From contig BDGG01000002.1 of NCBI GenBank assembly GCA_001949185.1, forward strand, positions 155,783-219,782: a DNA stretch of 64,000 bases, given 5' to 3'. Below, piece after piece: positions 11,958-23,364 of the stretch. A program made the position numbers and the translations under genes. Source of the DNA: Ramazzottius varieornatus (taxonomy: Eukaryota > Tardigrada > Eutardigrada > Parachela > Ramazzottiidae). Below the pieces are notes generated by a model that was not told where the DNA came from, searched no databases, and saw nothing but the letters and a program-made list of their open reading frames with translations. How positions within the stretch are numbered: position 1 is the stretch's first letter; each line of letters starts with the position of its first letter.

Positions 11958-12106
11958 GTTTCCCCCGAACCGTCGCATACTTCTAGCCAGTACCACTCAG
12001 AACGTGCGCCACTTGGGAAAACAAACACACTCGGCAAGATGGTACTGACAACCGGTGGACGCTTTCAGTCAGTGTTACTGTAAAAGTGCGCCACTTGGGG
12101 GAATAG
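11958..12106. repeat. Dispersed hairpin repeat, two tandem copies
   Basis: Copies about 11958-12023 and 12048-12106, left arms degenerate, right arms GTGCGCCACTTGGG intact. The second overlaps the end of the lectin ORF. Confidence 0.7.
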
Positions 12107-13657
12107 TCTGGTTAAGGTTGTTTGTGGAGCTGTCATCTACCGCGTACCCGTAATGACACCGTATGGGATGTCCTTCTTCGAGCAGCTCCAGTGTTAAAGC
12201 CTTGGCCATCTGCGTATGATCACCGCGCTTCTTCTTAGCCTTTGCATCAGAGGCAAGTTCTAACAAGAGCATCCTGGCTGTGTCCAGCGCTGTCGCACTA
12301 ATGTTGGACGTTTCCAGCTCCAGCGGCAGGAAATCCTTCTCCATTCCACGTGTTATGACAGGAGTGCCAAACATGCCGACCAGTAATGCCTGCCTAGCAC
12401 GAATCATCTCGGCTATGCGAACAGGCTGGATTTTTGAGACACCCGGCATGTTGTTGGGGATCCACATGTTGACTTCCCTCGTACTGGGCGGCGGTACCCG
12501 ACGTTTATGCTTATGCTTCTTTTTTGATTTCTTTTGTTTCTCAATTGTTGAGCCACCTTCGGACACAGGTTGTCCTTGCACTTGAGCTTTAGCTGGCTGA
12601 GGCAGCTGTTGCTGCAGGGGTTGCGCGGCTTGGTTTGACGAAGCAGACGAAGCAGGCTTGGCGTCGAGATCGTGGTAATCGTAGGCAGAGTACGGAGAAT
12701 CGTAAAGGTCGAAAAGTTTATTTGAACGCCGCTTGTGACCTTTAGACGTTGCGGCTGTGATGGTTGTGCCGACAGGCGGAGCTTGACCGATAGGTGGCGC
12801 TATGTGAATTTCGCAGAGGAAGTTGCGCTTCTCGCTGTTGCATCCCACGCTGTTGAGCCGTACCTCTGAACTGTTTTCCGGAAAATCCACGTAAGTACTA
12901 CAAGAAACAACGCGAAGTGCAAAAGAAGTTTTTCCGGGATAAAGCTGTTGTTTAATTTTACAAACACATAGTACTACCAAGTATTCTCTAAAAAGTTTTC
13001 GGATTGCACGATTCTATAGCACGTTGAACAGTCTGCGACTAATACCCGTAAGAGTTCGAAGAGAAGCGCGTACTCGTCTCAAATTCTGGACTGCATGCTG
13101 GTATCGCTCAGCATACATACAAGTATCTTACTGATAGGTCCAAAGACTGAAAGTAATTACCAGATACTTTGGACGTCAAAAATGCTAGCAGGCGATGCCG
13201 ATTGCTGTGGGAGAGCCAGCGTGCTTTTGGCTACCCATGCCGAGCTGACGCCCAACTGCGTAGCTCGTTGGCGCAGAAAGAGCAGCGTTGTGGAGGTTGT
13301 GTCCTGCTTGTCGATGAAGAGCAGCTTGCCGCCCTCTCTGGTGCACGAGTTGTTGGCCTCCGTCCACGTCTGCGTGTTCTCCAGAGGAGCGCCTACTTGG
13401 AAGCCGTAACAGCTCTGACCGTTGGGCAACAAGATGAAGCCGTTGGGGCAGCTGGTCGGTAACTTGGGCAAGGGGATATCGTATGTACTGGCTGTCGTAC
13501 TTGTGGCAAGACAGAAAAAAACAAGCAGAATGACCAAGTCGACTGTCGCTGCTAGATGCACTTCAAACCACTTTTGACGCAAATTTATTCCAACAATTTG
13601 TGCCTTTCTCACTTTGCAATTGCCTCCACGGAATATCTTCATTGCTGTCGCAGTCAA
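12075..13657 (-). CDS. Secreted C-type lectin-like protein with basic C-terminal tail
   Basis: Two exons: 13657-13161 and 12897-12075 (phase-2 junction; stop 12075-12077), 439 residues. An N-terminal hydrophobic segment VDLVILLVFFCLATSTTAS is a signal peptide or anchor. The CTLD follows: CPNGFILLPNGQSCYGF, then W..A...C and GGKL, then after the intron ...VGCNSEKRNFLCEIH, the usual closing cysteines. No EPN or QPD plus WND calcium/sugar motif is visible, so sugar binding is doubtful. The second exon adds about 250 residues with no transmembrane segment: a Tyr/Asp patch, Gln/Pro/Ala-rich sequence, a Lys/His run KKSKKKHKHKRR, and a helical tail I do not recognise. The last about 10 residues derive from a hairpin repeat; a GT after HYGYA offers an alternative splice that would avoid it. 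Confidence 0.7.
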
Positions 13658-13984
13658 TTAATATGGTCAAGAAAAACATGCTGCCACTCGAGACGGCTTC
13701 CCCATCGTCGTCCCTGCTGAAACTTCTCGATGCATCTTATTTGCTTCAAATTGTGCGTTGCTCAGCAGTGTATCACCAAACCCAAATCCAATAATTTGAA
13801 ATCTAAAGAAAGTAAGCTTGCATGAAAAAGTTCTGCGAGAAAACGAACACGTACAGTAAAATAACTAGAGAAACTGTCGCTCGAGCAAGTGTGTTCCCTG
13901 TCCAGTACAAAGCACTTTTATGGTTGTGAGCAAAATCTGTACAAATCTCGGTGAAAAGTTTCAAGCCCAGAGTGGCGTGAATTT
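13658..13984. other. Short intergenic spacer between lectin and GPCR
   Basis: Both neighbours are on the minus strand, so it holds the GPCR 3' flank and the lectin promoter. I see no clear TATA or polyadenylation motif. Confidence 0.4.
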
Positions 13985-16258
13985 CTAGCTGGTGTCTTGG
14001 GCGATTGATAGTTGGTCGTCGGTAGCGCCGCCTTTGGTAAAGATGGGCTTGGACGGTGGCCAGAAGATCATTTCCAGCTCCTTGACGTCTTCCTCCGTCA
14101 GCGGCTGACCCAGCTTGTGAACACTGCGCTGTGACATGCAAGAACTGCCACGCCGCAGGCTACTTCGCTTCCCCAGAGTATCATGCGTGTTGGAAAGACT
14201 TATCATCCCATTCACAGAGATGGAATCCATGTCCCCTCGACAAGGCTTCACTGCGTAGAGGAACAGCTTCCTGTAGGCAGCTTGGAAGACAGGATTCCAA
14301 GCGTAAACTGCGGGGGAAAAAGCCACGCTAATAAGGACAGAACTTTCCATGTTTGGATTCTAATGAGACCTAGGCCAACCATCTCGACAATATCGACTTT
14401 CCAAGTGGCGCACTCTTGTAGCCAAGAACACTGTAAGCGTGCGCTACCTGGGAACACAATCTTGTCAAATTTGTTTGCCGGGCACCTCATTAACGCGAAT
14501 GTTAGAGCTTGAACTTACTGATAGGGTTCAAACTGGAGTTGCAGTATCCTAGCCAGGTGATTAGCTGTCAAGGAAAAAGGCACAGGGTATCATTTAGGAA
14601 GACTCATTGTCTGACCGATTGTCTCCATTGCGTTTGGCATAGGCTTACCGAGCGTAAGGGTTGAGTGACATATCCAGGTGGCAGGAAGGCATCGAGCCAG
14701 TACACGATGAAGAAAGGCCACCAGCAGCAGAAGAACATGCCAAAGACAATACCCAACGTTTTTGTAGCTTTCAGATCACGCAAATGCGAGGTATGCGCTT
14801 TTTGTGGGTGGTGGTGGTGCTCTGAATGAGCATTGGGTATTTGCAGCAGGCTCTTCGAGGCCGGGTCCGCTCGTTGAGCGTCACGAAGCGAGCGAATCTG
14901 CTGGTTGTTCTGCTGAACCTTCTGCCAAGCTATGGAAAGAATCCTGCTGTAACAGAAAGCCATTCCCAATAAAGGGATGTAGAAAGATATGGAAGCCGAG
15001 ACGATGGCGTAAGAGGGGTTGGTGTCCAGAAAGCATTGGTGAAGGTGGGCGATCAGGTCGGAGCGGGTGAACCAACCCATAAAGATGGGCAGGAAGGAGA
15101 TCAAGGCGCTGTTGATCCAGATGCATATTATTAGGAGGAGGACACGGACCAGACTCATGCGGTTGGTGTAGTTAAAGGGATCCGTGATGGCCACGTAACG
15201 GTCCCAGGCGATGGCGCAGAGGTGCTGCAGACTGGCCGTGCAACACATCACGTCCCAGCTCATCCAGAACAAACAAAAGGTCCGACCTTGACCCCAAGAG
15301 CCCGTCACGTCGTAGATCAGGGCAAAGGGCATTACCAAAACCTGAAACCACCAATCCCAACGTCATAGCTATAAACTCCTTGGCTCGCTGAGGTACTCGC
15401 TAGGGCAACAATCACGGCAAAACTGTCTTCTCAAGTGCCGCACTCTCTCAGTCTTAGTAACAAGTACCGTGCTCCACTTGAAAAGCGATCTTGTCAGATT
15501 CAATTCTTTTCCCGAGTGGCGCACGTCTCCGAAGTTTTCGCTTGTAAGCTTGCGCCACTCTTAAAAGAAACACGACCTTGTGCAGCTTGTTTACGTATGT
15601 CGCAAATTTGCTCGCGAAACTGGAGCTGAATTTACTAGTTGTAAGTGGTGTTGTGCAACACATAGCTCGTAAAATGTGGTGTCGTAAAAAGGCGCCGAGA
15701 ATCATAATGCAAGAAAACACCCAATCAAGCGCTCAGGGTTAAAAAACCAAACACTACCGAATTGATTTGTTCAAGAAATAGATCGAAGCGTCATCATCAC
15801 GTGCAAAGACTTTTCGATAACTGTTTTTCTCCGGGAAACTCGGGAATAAAGTAGCATTGGTACATGTGCTACTGTACTAGATATACCGGATTTATTTGGG
15901 AACTTCATATGTAAAATTCACAAAATTGTCTTCCCAAGTGGCGCACGGTGTAAGTGTTAATGGCTGGAAGCGGGAGCCACCTGGAAGACTGATCTTGTCA
16001 CTTCTGCTTGGCGGAATCGTCCGTTTCACTTTCACTTACGGTGACGGTCAGGTCCGCCGCTGCCAATGACATCAACAGATAATGGGTGATAGTCCGTAGT
16101 TGTCTGAAAAGGCAAACCACAGCAATCACGGCCATGTTCCCAAGCAAAGACAGGGCAATGATAACGATGTAAGAAAATCCCAATGACCACTGCAAGAACG
16201 GATGATGGCATATCTGTATCGAGTCCGTTGTATTGCTCCGCGGATAATGCTCCATCAT
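13985..16258 (-). CDS. Class A GPCR, biogenic-amine receptor type
   Basis: Four exons: 16258-16040, 15341-14649, 14564-14519, 14307-13985; 426 residues. The N-terminus is short with an NTT glycosylation site. TM1 has GN, TM2 has LAAADL. TM3 has the amine-binding Asp in FWMSWDVMCCTASLQHL, followed by DRY. TM5 has a Ser-rich ASISFYIP, TM6 FCCWWPFF, TM7 WLGYCNSSLNPIIY with NPxxY formed across a splice junction. Together, Asp3.32, CWxPFF and W-GY in TM7 indicate serotonin/dopamine/octopamine-type receptors; the ligand cannot be chosen from sequence. The third loop is moderate (about 60 residues, His-rich), suggesting a Gs/Gi-coupled receptor; this is inference. The C-tail is about 100 residues and Ser-rich. 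Introns 1 and 3 carry hairpin repeats. Confidence 0.88.
14398..14460. repeat. Dispersed hairpin repeat, one copy (GPCR intron 3)
   Basis: AAGTGGCGCACTCTTGTAGC left arm and loop start, GCGCTACCTGGGAA right arm. Confidence 0.8.
15425..15572. repeat. Dispersed hairpin repeat, two tandem copies (GPCR intron 1)
   Basis: Copies about 15425-15490 and 15506-15572, 81 bases apart. Confidence 0.75.
15928..15992. repeat. Dispersed hairpin repeat, reverse orientation (GPCR intron 1)
   Basis: Loop GTGTTAATGGCTGGAAG is the complement of the usual loop. Confidence 0.75.
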
Positions 16259-16700
16259 GCGTCGAACCTCCGAGATTTTACACGGCTCAAAGCTGATCCC
16301 TCGACAAAATTTCCTGGCTTAGTTAGCGTTCATCTATCAAAGCATGGTCTCCGTACACGAAACTCGAGGCATCAACCACATGACAGCTGCATGTCACAAG
16401 CGGGGAAATAACTGCGGCATGCACGACAAAGATTTCGTTCATTAAGGCGGCAAAACGATGGTGCACTTTGCCAAAACTCATTTTGGCTAATTGATCTACG
16501 AGGCTAGAAGAAAACGGCTGCCATCTTTGACGATCGGAAAAGATACAGTAGCAATTAATGAGTGACGGGCAACCAGTTCACATACTGCGGCACTTGTAAT
16601 TCGAGGTCCGACATAAAAAGATCACACTTGAAAATGCCAGACAGGGAATACTTCAATTGAGCTGGCGGAGGAATGTTGGCCGGATTACACAACGGCTATA
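16259..16700. other. GPCR upstream region, nothing recognised
   Basis: 5' flank of the receptor gene up to the pogo element; no promoter motif that I can defend. Confidence 0.4.
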
Positions 16701-18303
16701 CTGTATTCCCCCGATATCTTCGCGAAGCTACGTCACACTTCAGGAATTTCGACCACCAGGGGGCAGATTTACCCAATTTCAGTTAATCAACAATCACTCT
16801 AGAAGCTGTATTCCAGAGAAGAGTCATCTGCCGCTTCTTCATCAGAGCCTTCCTCGACAGAGCTAAAGCTATACTCTAAAATGTTTCTTTCGTCTTCTTC
16901 AGGAAAGCCTTGGCAAGCCAACTCGTACGTAGGTTCTGGAAAAATTTGAGCTCCTACGAAGGCTTTCTCGAGCGTTTCAGGGGTAATTTCACTCCAAGCT
17001 TCGGAAACGAAGTTTATGAAGGCCTGTCGAGATGGTTTTTCGAATATCATTTGCTTGTCACATCAGTCCTGACTTTCCTCCATTCTTGATACGCCTTCTT
17101 CATCTGCCTTGAAGGGCGCATTAACACCAACGTCAAGTTGTTGATACTTGTCAGTTAGCCCCTTCGGAATTAAGACTTAGTGCACTTTCATTTCTTCCAA
17201 AAGCTCGGCGCTTTCGAACTTCAGATGTCCAGGAAAGTGAAGGACCAAGAATTCCGGGTCTTTACCATCGAACAGATCGTCGATCCATTCCAAATATAGA
17301 CGAGAGTTCCACCACGCTGTTCGTGTACTGTACACGATAACGTTGTCCGGTATTCCTAACTTGTTTACGATCCTTCCCGACAACTTTCCGGTCTTTGCTC
17401 CCCCTTTGACGACTATAGCAGCAGGAAACTTTTGCCCATCGCCAGTTACATGGCCATGGTAGCGTGACAATTTTTTCATTGCGTTCCATGAACTCGTGCT
17501 CCTCTTTCTGTCAAAAGAAATACCGGTTCAGCGTATGACAAATCTTTCAAGCAGGGCTGAGAGGAAACACTAAGAATTCTGGGCGGAAAATCAGAAGCTG
17601 TCTTATCACATCTTGAGCCGAGGGTTTGGTCTTTCTTCCCACTTTTGTTGTTGCTCTGTAAGCCAAACCGTTCTTCTTCTTCATTCGATAAAGCCATCCG
17701 TTGGAGGTTTTAAAGTCGTTCAAGTTGAGGGATTTTGCAGACTACACTGCTCAGATACGAATGCCGGTGTCGCGGACCGGAAGCCCAATGTTTCTTGTCC
17801 TTAAAAACTTCGTGCAAACCCGTCTCTCAACGTCCTTTCTTCGGACTGGCTTTCTTCGGCTTTTGCACGTGCCTTCCGGTAGCTTTCTCCTGTAAAGCGT
17901 AAAGATCAGACTGGGGTCTTTGTTAAGGATTCTGAGTTAAGGATTCTGATTGTGTTACCTCCATCCTCTTATCGTCGATTCAGGAATTGTGACCAGTTTC
18001 GCGTACGCATTCACCGACTTCCCACTCTGTTCCTGTCCGCGCAAATTCCTCAGTGCTTCGCTGAGTCTGTACACAGCATGTGGTCTCCCCATCTCTAGCG
18101 TTCAAGATCAAAACACCAGAGCCCACACAAAATCTCTCACTGGTATCTTCTTCGTCCGAAAACTTGTTGGGAAACTCATTCATCAGTTTCTCGCGAAAAG
18201 GCTGATCAAACAATCAGTTGTATGGCCAAGGCGGTCCGTTTTTGCTTGCGGGCAGTCTGTACGTACATGTGACGCACTTCGCGAAGATATCGGGGGAATA
18301 CAG
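16701..18303 (-). mobile_element. pogo/Tigger-like transposon with intact TIRs, decayed transposase
   Basis: A perfect 27-base TIR, beginning CTGTATTCCCCCGATATCTT, starts at 16701 and recurs inverted ending at 18303. TA target duplications flank it (16699-16700, 18304-18305); total 1603 bases. On the minus strand the interior carries remnants of a CENP-B/Tc5-type DNA-binding domain (FKTSNGWLYRMKKKNGLAYR, about 17720-17650) and a DDE domain (FPAAIVVKGGAKTGK ... WWNSRLYLEWIDDL, 17440-17240; ITPETLEKAF near 16985). The frame is broken by several stops. Where the second catalytic Asp is expected (LLLD), the sequence reads LVLHFPGH. It belongs to the Tc1/mariner superfamily, pogo branch, and looks inactive but recent enough to keep exact ends. 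Confidence 0.88.
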
Positions 18304-18690
18304 TACAAGCTTCGCCTTAAAGCTGGGACAGAGCTGGCGTTAATCAGTGAATCTTTCCCAACAATCATTCCGGCGCATGTCAAGTCCACATCTCGTGCAG
18401 AGGATGCAATGCAGTGATCCATCCATGAAATCAATGCTTAACGTTGCGCGCCCGACCAAATATTCTAACAGGGATCCCTAATAATCCGCAAGCTTCCGCC
18501 TCATATCCTCTCGACGTCACCCAGATGCGGAAAAGCACTCCTTCTAAGTTGTTTGGCCTTTCCGCTGCCGGAGATAAGCCGCCTCCGGATGAACACGCCA
18601 TGGCATCCCTAACCTGCACGTATCTATTGATGTAACACAAGCCATTCTTCGGTAGTTGACATGCGACCTCGCCGAAAAGACTTGACAAGA

Positions 18691-18840
18691 TTATTCTCTC
18701 AAGCGGCGCACTCTCCTGGTGTTATTGGTAGGTATTGTGCGTCACTTGACAAAGCGATTATGACGAGTTCGACTCATTTCCCAATTGGCGTACTCTCCCG
18801 GTGCTGTTAGGTGGACGAATGCGCCACTTAGAAAAACGGT
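18691..18840. repeat. Dispersed hairpin repeat, two tandem copies
   Basis: Copies about 18691-18758 and 18775-18840, 84 bases apart. Confidence 0.75.
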
Positions 18841-19687
18841 CCTGGCTACTTCATTTGCCTGCATTCCAGATGGCACCCAACACAGAAACCTCGTATAGAC
18901 TTCACTAATTGTTTGTGGAGAAGAGAGGAACGCCGGCGTCGTGATATACAAGAGGCTGAACGGGAAATTATGGCGCACTTTATCTTAATTATCCTTTCAT
19001 GAATGTCGAGGACCTGTCACTTGGCTTTCTGCTTCAAGTGCCATGATGGGAGCGCGTAGGATGACTATGATGATCTGAATGGCATCCCGCTGGCAAGATC
19101 CACGCTACTTTTGTTGGTTTGGAGCGCTGGTTTGCAAATACCAGAAATACCTTTTTCTACTGTGGGATAATGGCTTGATAGCCAATGGCATTTCTGCGAC
19201 TATTTTTGTCCGCCAGACACTGTTTGAACCATCCATGACAGTAAGTTGATACAGAGCCTCGTTAGTCCGCTTGTTTCAACTTGAAAGACGTACAGCGCTG
19301 CTGACAATCTCCTGTGAGAATGTTAGCGTACTCCCCAGCCAGAAGTCCTGTATAAACTGTGAAGTGGGAACCAGACCCGAAAGCTGACTTTAGTAGTGAG
19401 TAGTCAATTTCTCACACGGCACTCGATAAAGGACACGACTTCTGCCGAAACGGTATCGAGGACTCTGCAGCTGCGAGCCGGAAACAGGTTCGAACGTTAT
19501 CGCTGATCAAGAAACCATAGGGAAGAACCGACCACCACTTTGGGATCGTTCCTTCCATCCAGCTGTAAAGGAAACCAAAACGCTTTGCACAAAGTATGCT
19601 GATATCATATGCCTGTTTCGAAAATGTGCATTGCGATTTACTAGAGGAAGAATATAGGAGACCAGCAAGTGCATTTAGAAAAATGTA

Positions 19688-19748
19688 GTTTAAGGTGGCG
19701 CACCCTCCCGGACTAACAGCGGATGCGTGCGCCACTTCACACAACATT
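19688..19748. repeat. Dispersed hairpin repeat, one copy
   Basis: Arms AGGTGGCGCACC and GTGCGCCACTTC. It lies next to the adenylate-kinase-like remnant. Confidence 0.75.
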
Positions 19749-19800
19749 CGGCGCGTTCCGATTTCAGGCCTCCCAGATAGTCTTTTGCAATATTTCTGAC

Positions 19801-20398
19801 CTGCAGCAGTTTATCTTTCGTGTCCAATTACTCGAGGATCTGCAAAGTCTTTTCCTGGAAAAGATCGTTTCGTTTCTGAACAAATTCTTTCGTGTCGTCT
19901 CGTCGTACGCCCTTGAGCCGACGGAGCGCAGCTCGTTGGTAGGTTTCACTGAGTGGGATATCGAGATGAACCGCACCCATACAGTCTCCAACCTATACAA
20001 CTCTGTACTGTTCACCGAATATCTATATTTGACTTGGCAGTCTATTCAGACAGAAAGCCATACTTCTCTTTCAAAGCGGACAAGCTCGTTGATAGACTGG
20101 GGAAACCCGTGGATCAGGAATGGTCGACCTCGGGCCTTGAACTTAGAGACGCTCGTGTTGAGAAGGCGGAAGACGGACTTCTGTAAACTGAGACAGCCAA
20201 GTTCATCATCAGTTCTGGAACTCTCTGTGTATTACGTATCACTTGCCCGAGGAGCCAGATCTGCCGACACATTGGTCCGCAGTTCGTCTTTGTAATCACG
20301 CTGAAGCAGGAACCTTTCTCGTAGAGTTTGCCCGACGTTGATGTACGAGTAATCTCGAGCAGTCTTCAGTCCAATAGCTAGCATACATTTACCGCTGG
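19801..20398 (-). pseudogene. Adenylate-kinase-like gene fragment with nonsense codon
   Basis: Three minus-strand exons with consistent phases: 20398-20236, 20187-20064 and 19992-19801. They read in order SGKCMLAIGLKTARDYSYIN (end of P-loop, then the AK core), RPFLIHGFPQSINELVRFER (NMP-kinase signature, normally FLIDGFPR), VGDCMGAVHLDIPLSE, then RRDDTKEFVQKRNDLFQEKT, the lid and arginine region. The first half of the P-loop should be in an upstream exon not identified. After QILE comes an in-frame TAA where related kinases have a Tyr, and homologous-looking sequence (LDTKDKLLQV) continues beyond it. The signature Asp is His and Arg is Gln. The gene is therefore probably non-functional, or encodes a shortened divergent kinase. 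Confidence 0.7.
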
Positions 20399-21096
20399 CT
20401 GGGGGAACTGTTCAAGTCGTATATGGGGATGAAGGGACGTTGGTAAAATTGATGACTCGATCGTTCCCCCAGGTGGCGCATGCTGACAGCCGACAACACT
20501 GAAAACATGCGCCACTTGAAGAATCCCATCCACGTTCAGTTGCTAACGGTGTGCAACAGACCTGGGAGGAAGATGGATGGTTAGGTGGTGAGTCTTGGCT
20601 TCGCGAATAGCTCGACTTCTAGACGCAGTCGCCAGACAGGGGTTGCAAAGCAGTTGAATCTTCCATGACCTTTCTGGTCGTGGTCCACCGCGGTCTCGTT
20701 CATTCCGAGGGTGAATGAGTACGGGATATTGTGGAAAGAATACTGCAAAACATCGCTAAGTACGAGTGGCCAGAAAAGCACAGTTCACTATCAATTATCC
20801 ACATGGTTCGAGTGTAAACCAAAGTAGACGTCGTGATGGAAACTTTGGATGCGAAAGACGTATAATTTAAGAGTTACAATACCATCGAGATTCGGCACGG
20901 AAAATTACGCAAAAATATTCCATACAATCGCGAGATAACGTTTAGATATTTTCTAGATCTAGAAACTTAAAGGCAGCAGACAATGGAACGCACGAACTGG
21001 TAGAATTTGTGGAAAGTGGGGATATTCCTACGATGACTATCCCGCAAAACACCTTCCGCAACCACCGGTTCAGTACATTAACTGCAGCGCGCGGAT
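20399..21096. other. Region with one unassigned minus-strand exon-like ORF
   Basis: After an acceptor TGTTTTGCAG (just above 20735), a minus-strand frame reads YSFHNIPYSFTLGMNETAVD and runs to a stop at 20581. It could belong to the adenylate-kinase-like gene or to another gene; I cannot assign it. A hairpin repeat lies at 20463-20527. The rest is unremarkable. Confidence 0.3.
20463..20527. repeat. Dispersed hairpin repeat, one copy
   Basis: Arms AGGTGGCGCATG and CATGCGCCACTTG with loop CTGACAGCCGACAACACTGA. Confidence 0.8.
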
Positions 21097-22221
21097 TTAG
21101 ATTTCATAGTTGCGAAATTTGTTAAGCAGATCAGATGCATCGTTCCTGGACCAGAAGACCCGGGATTCAATGGTGTTCTCTTGGCTATCAAAAGCCAAGT
21201 GCCTTGGCTCCTGCCCCTCGGAAAGAGAAGACGGGTCTTGGTTCCCTGAAGCGCCATTGATGGCACCAGATTCGATGGCGGGCTCCTGCTTTGCTTTCGT
21301 CGCCCAGTGCATCGACTATGAAAAGGGACATTCACTTTGGATCGAATGTTCTTACATGAAAGAATGAAAACTATAAATTTAATGTACCATTTTGATGCTG
21401 TCCTTCCTTGCTATCCATTCCTCATATCTGCACAAAAACACCAGACATGAGCTGAGGAACGTTCTCTGCATCAGGTATGAAGAAACGGGAGGGAATCCCT
21501 TGGGTCGCTCTCTTGGTTACTCGGCGAAGTGCATTTAATATCCATTCGGCTTTTGACGATTGATCGAAAGTCGGCATTTCTCCGGAGACTACCAATAATG
21601 CATGTGACTTACGGCAATGAAATCCCGCTACGGCGCCATGTGTCATAGTCCTCTCGACTTTTCTCGTCCGTCAAAATTTCTTTGGCTCTTTGCAATCTCT
21701 GTAAATGAATCAATAATATAACTCCCTAGTGCCATGAATGTTTCTCTTATCGAATAAGTCACGATACGTTATTGTCCACACCTTATTCGATATTCGAGGC
21801 TCTCTGAGCTTTCGGTGGGAAATATTCATCCGAAACTGTCCAACTGAATGAGAAACATGCGAGACCAATACTTAAGTGGCGCACGTTTCCAGCCAACAAC
21901 ACTAAAGGCACGCGCCACTTCGGAAGACAATATTGCCAGGCTGGCTTGCCGAACCTTTGCATGGCCTGCTTACCTGGAACTTGTCCACTGCCTTCGGATC
22001 ATGTCGGTTCTTGTCCGGATGGCAGTTCACTGCTCGTATTCGGTACTCGGCTAAAATCTGTTCTGCCTGCGCAATGCAATGACTCATCCTCTGTCTACAG
22101 ACATTCTACATCACAGAAGAGTCCCAGCAGGAAGTGAACATACCGAAGAAAGCTCGTCGCAGCCGATGATGGCATACAGATCGTCTGCTGGGTCCAACTT
22201 GTAGTCGAAGATCGCATTCAT
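21097..22221 (-). CDS. DNAJC12: DNAJC12-type J-domain co-chaperone
   Basis: Five exons with matching phases: 22221-22144, 22066-21974, 21698-21613, 21427-21388, 21315-21097; 171 residues (human protein 198). Exon 1 begins MNAIFDYKLDPADDLYAIIG. The J domain continues AEQILAEYRIRAVNCHPDKN with the HPD motif, then LQRAKEILTDEKSREDYD and WRRSGISLPYEEW. The C-terminus LLNKFRNYEI is the family hallmark. DNAJC12 proteins hand aromatic amino acid hydroxylases (phenylalanine, tyrosine, tryptophan) to Hsc70. The exon of 40 bases (YEEWIARKDSIKM) is easily missed. Intron 2 holds one hairpin repeat. Identification is firm because both ends and the J domain agree. Confidence 0.95.
21868..21931. repeat. Dispersed hairpin repeat, one copy (DNAJC12 intron 2)
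   Basis: AAGTGGCGCACGTTTCCAGC left arm and loop start; CGCGCCACTTCGG right arm. Confidence 0.8.
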
Positions 22222-23364
22222 TTCCGATGAGATATTTTCCTCTCTTCTCTCACAGGTACAGTGTCAAGCATAGAACGGAAGACTAAGATCAGGGAAAATT
22301 ACTCGTGGCAACTTGGATTCAAGAGGGAATTAACGTTCAAGGCAAGGAAGAATCTTCAGCAAGCGCAGTTTCCAGCTCGTTGACTTTCGATCAGTTAAAG
22401 CAGGACGGTGTCAATATCAACTCGATGAAGTGTGCTGCTTCATCCAAGTTTGCCCATGTTGGGTAATCACACAGTTGTAAGTAGGTGCGACTGGGATAAT
22501 CAGTGCGTCAATGATATCGATCCGACGATAACATCTTGGCCCGCGTCCTTCAAATCTTGACTTGATGGTTTACTCAACCAACTCCACCCAATTTACACCA
22601 GCATTTACCCAAGATTGATTTTGAGCAGTAAGTTTCTAGTTGATACAAATACTGGACCAATACCAACCGAAACAGGGTTCGCTGTCGTTTCTCCCAGTTT
22701 GTACCTCGCCTCGACAGTACCGAAGCCTAATACACAGACTCAGAGCAGCTTGTGGATAGTCTATAAAGGTGGCGCTTTGCTCGTTCGGCTTCGGCTCATC
22801 TACAGTGCCTCTTTCTTAAGGCAAAGTTCTTCCACATTGTCTGTGGAAGATCTCGGCGATTTTTCTAAACTCTTTCCCTTGATGGCTGCAGACGTTTCGC
22901 CTATTCTGCCTTTAACGCGGCTGGTTCTTTGCAGACATCCTCCTGCGGTTAACTGCCTGCTGTGATACTAGCCGTTCCTTCCAAGCACAGTACGATTTCA
23001 AGACTGTATACGAATGTGGCACCGTAAAGCCATGTCGCCAGACGCCAACGATGCCGACTGGTTCAGCCTACCAATGAGACTTCCTCGCATCCGGTGATGG
23101 AGTACACTTTGTCCTCTTGTGTCCAAGATTATGTTCCAAGTGGCGCACGCTTCCAGCTGAAAACCTTCGAACCGTGCGCCACTTGTGAAAAAACCTTGCC
23201 GAGATTTTGTATGATGCCAATCCACATTTTTCTTACATGAAATACCGTGGAAAACTGACGAATGAAGCTCTCAAGCTCACAGCAGGATACATTTCAATAA
23301 AATATGGACTAACAAATTATGGTAAGGACAGAAATAAAATTGAAACTGCATGAAAAGGCATAAA
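22222..23364. other. Intergenic between DNAJC12 promoter side and MOCS1 3' end
   Basis: A 116-codon plus-strand frame (22615-22965) is not recognised and is probably chance. One hairpin repeat lies at 23131-23194. Both flanking genes are on the minus strand, so this holds the DNAJC12 promoter. Confidence 0.4.
23131..23194. repeat. Dispersed hairpin repeat, one copy
   Basis: AAGTGGCGCACGCTTCCAGC left arm and loop start, GTGCGCCACTTGTG right arm. Confidence 0.8.

Larger units (their letters stand above)
18304..19800. other. Intergenic or gene remnant, not resolved
   Basis: Minus-strand frames at 18431-18688 and 19412-19747 look partly protein-like, the second just downstream of the adenylate-kinase-like exons, but I recognise neither. 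Hairpin repeats lie at 18691-18840 and 19688-19748. Confidence 0.35.

Noticed and set aside
19814-19844. A 31-base intron removing the TAA in the adenylate-kinase-like gene
   Set aside because: The removed bases translate to LDTKDKLLQ, which fits the kinase's last helix, so a nonsense codon is more likely.
22615-22965. 116-codon plus-strand ORF between DNAJC12 and MOCS1
   Set aside because: No similarity on either strand and low-complexity Ser/Leu composition.
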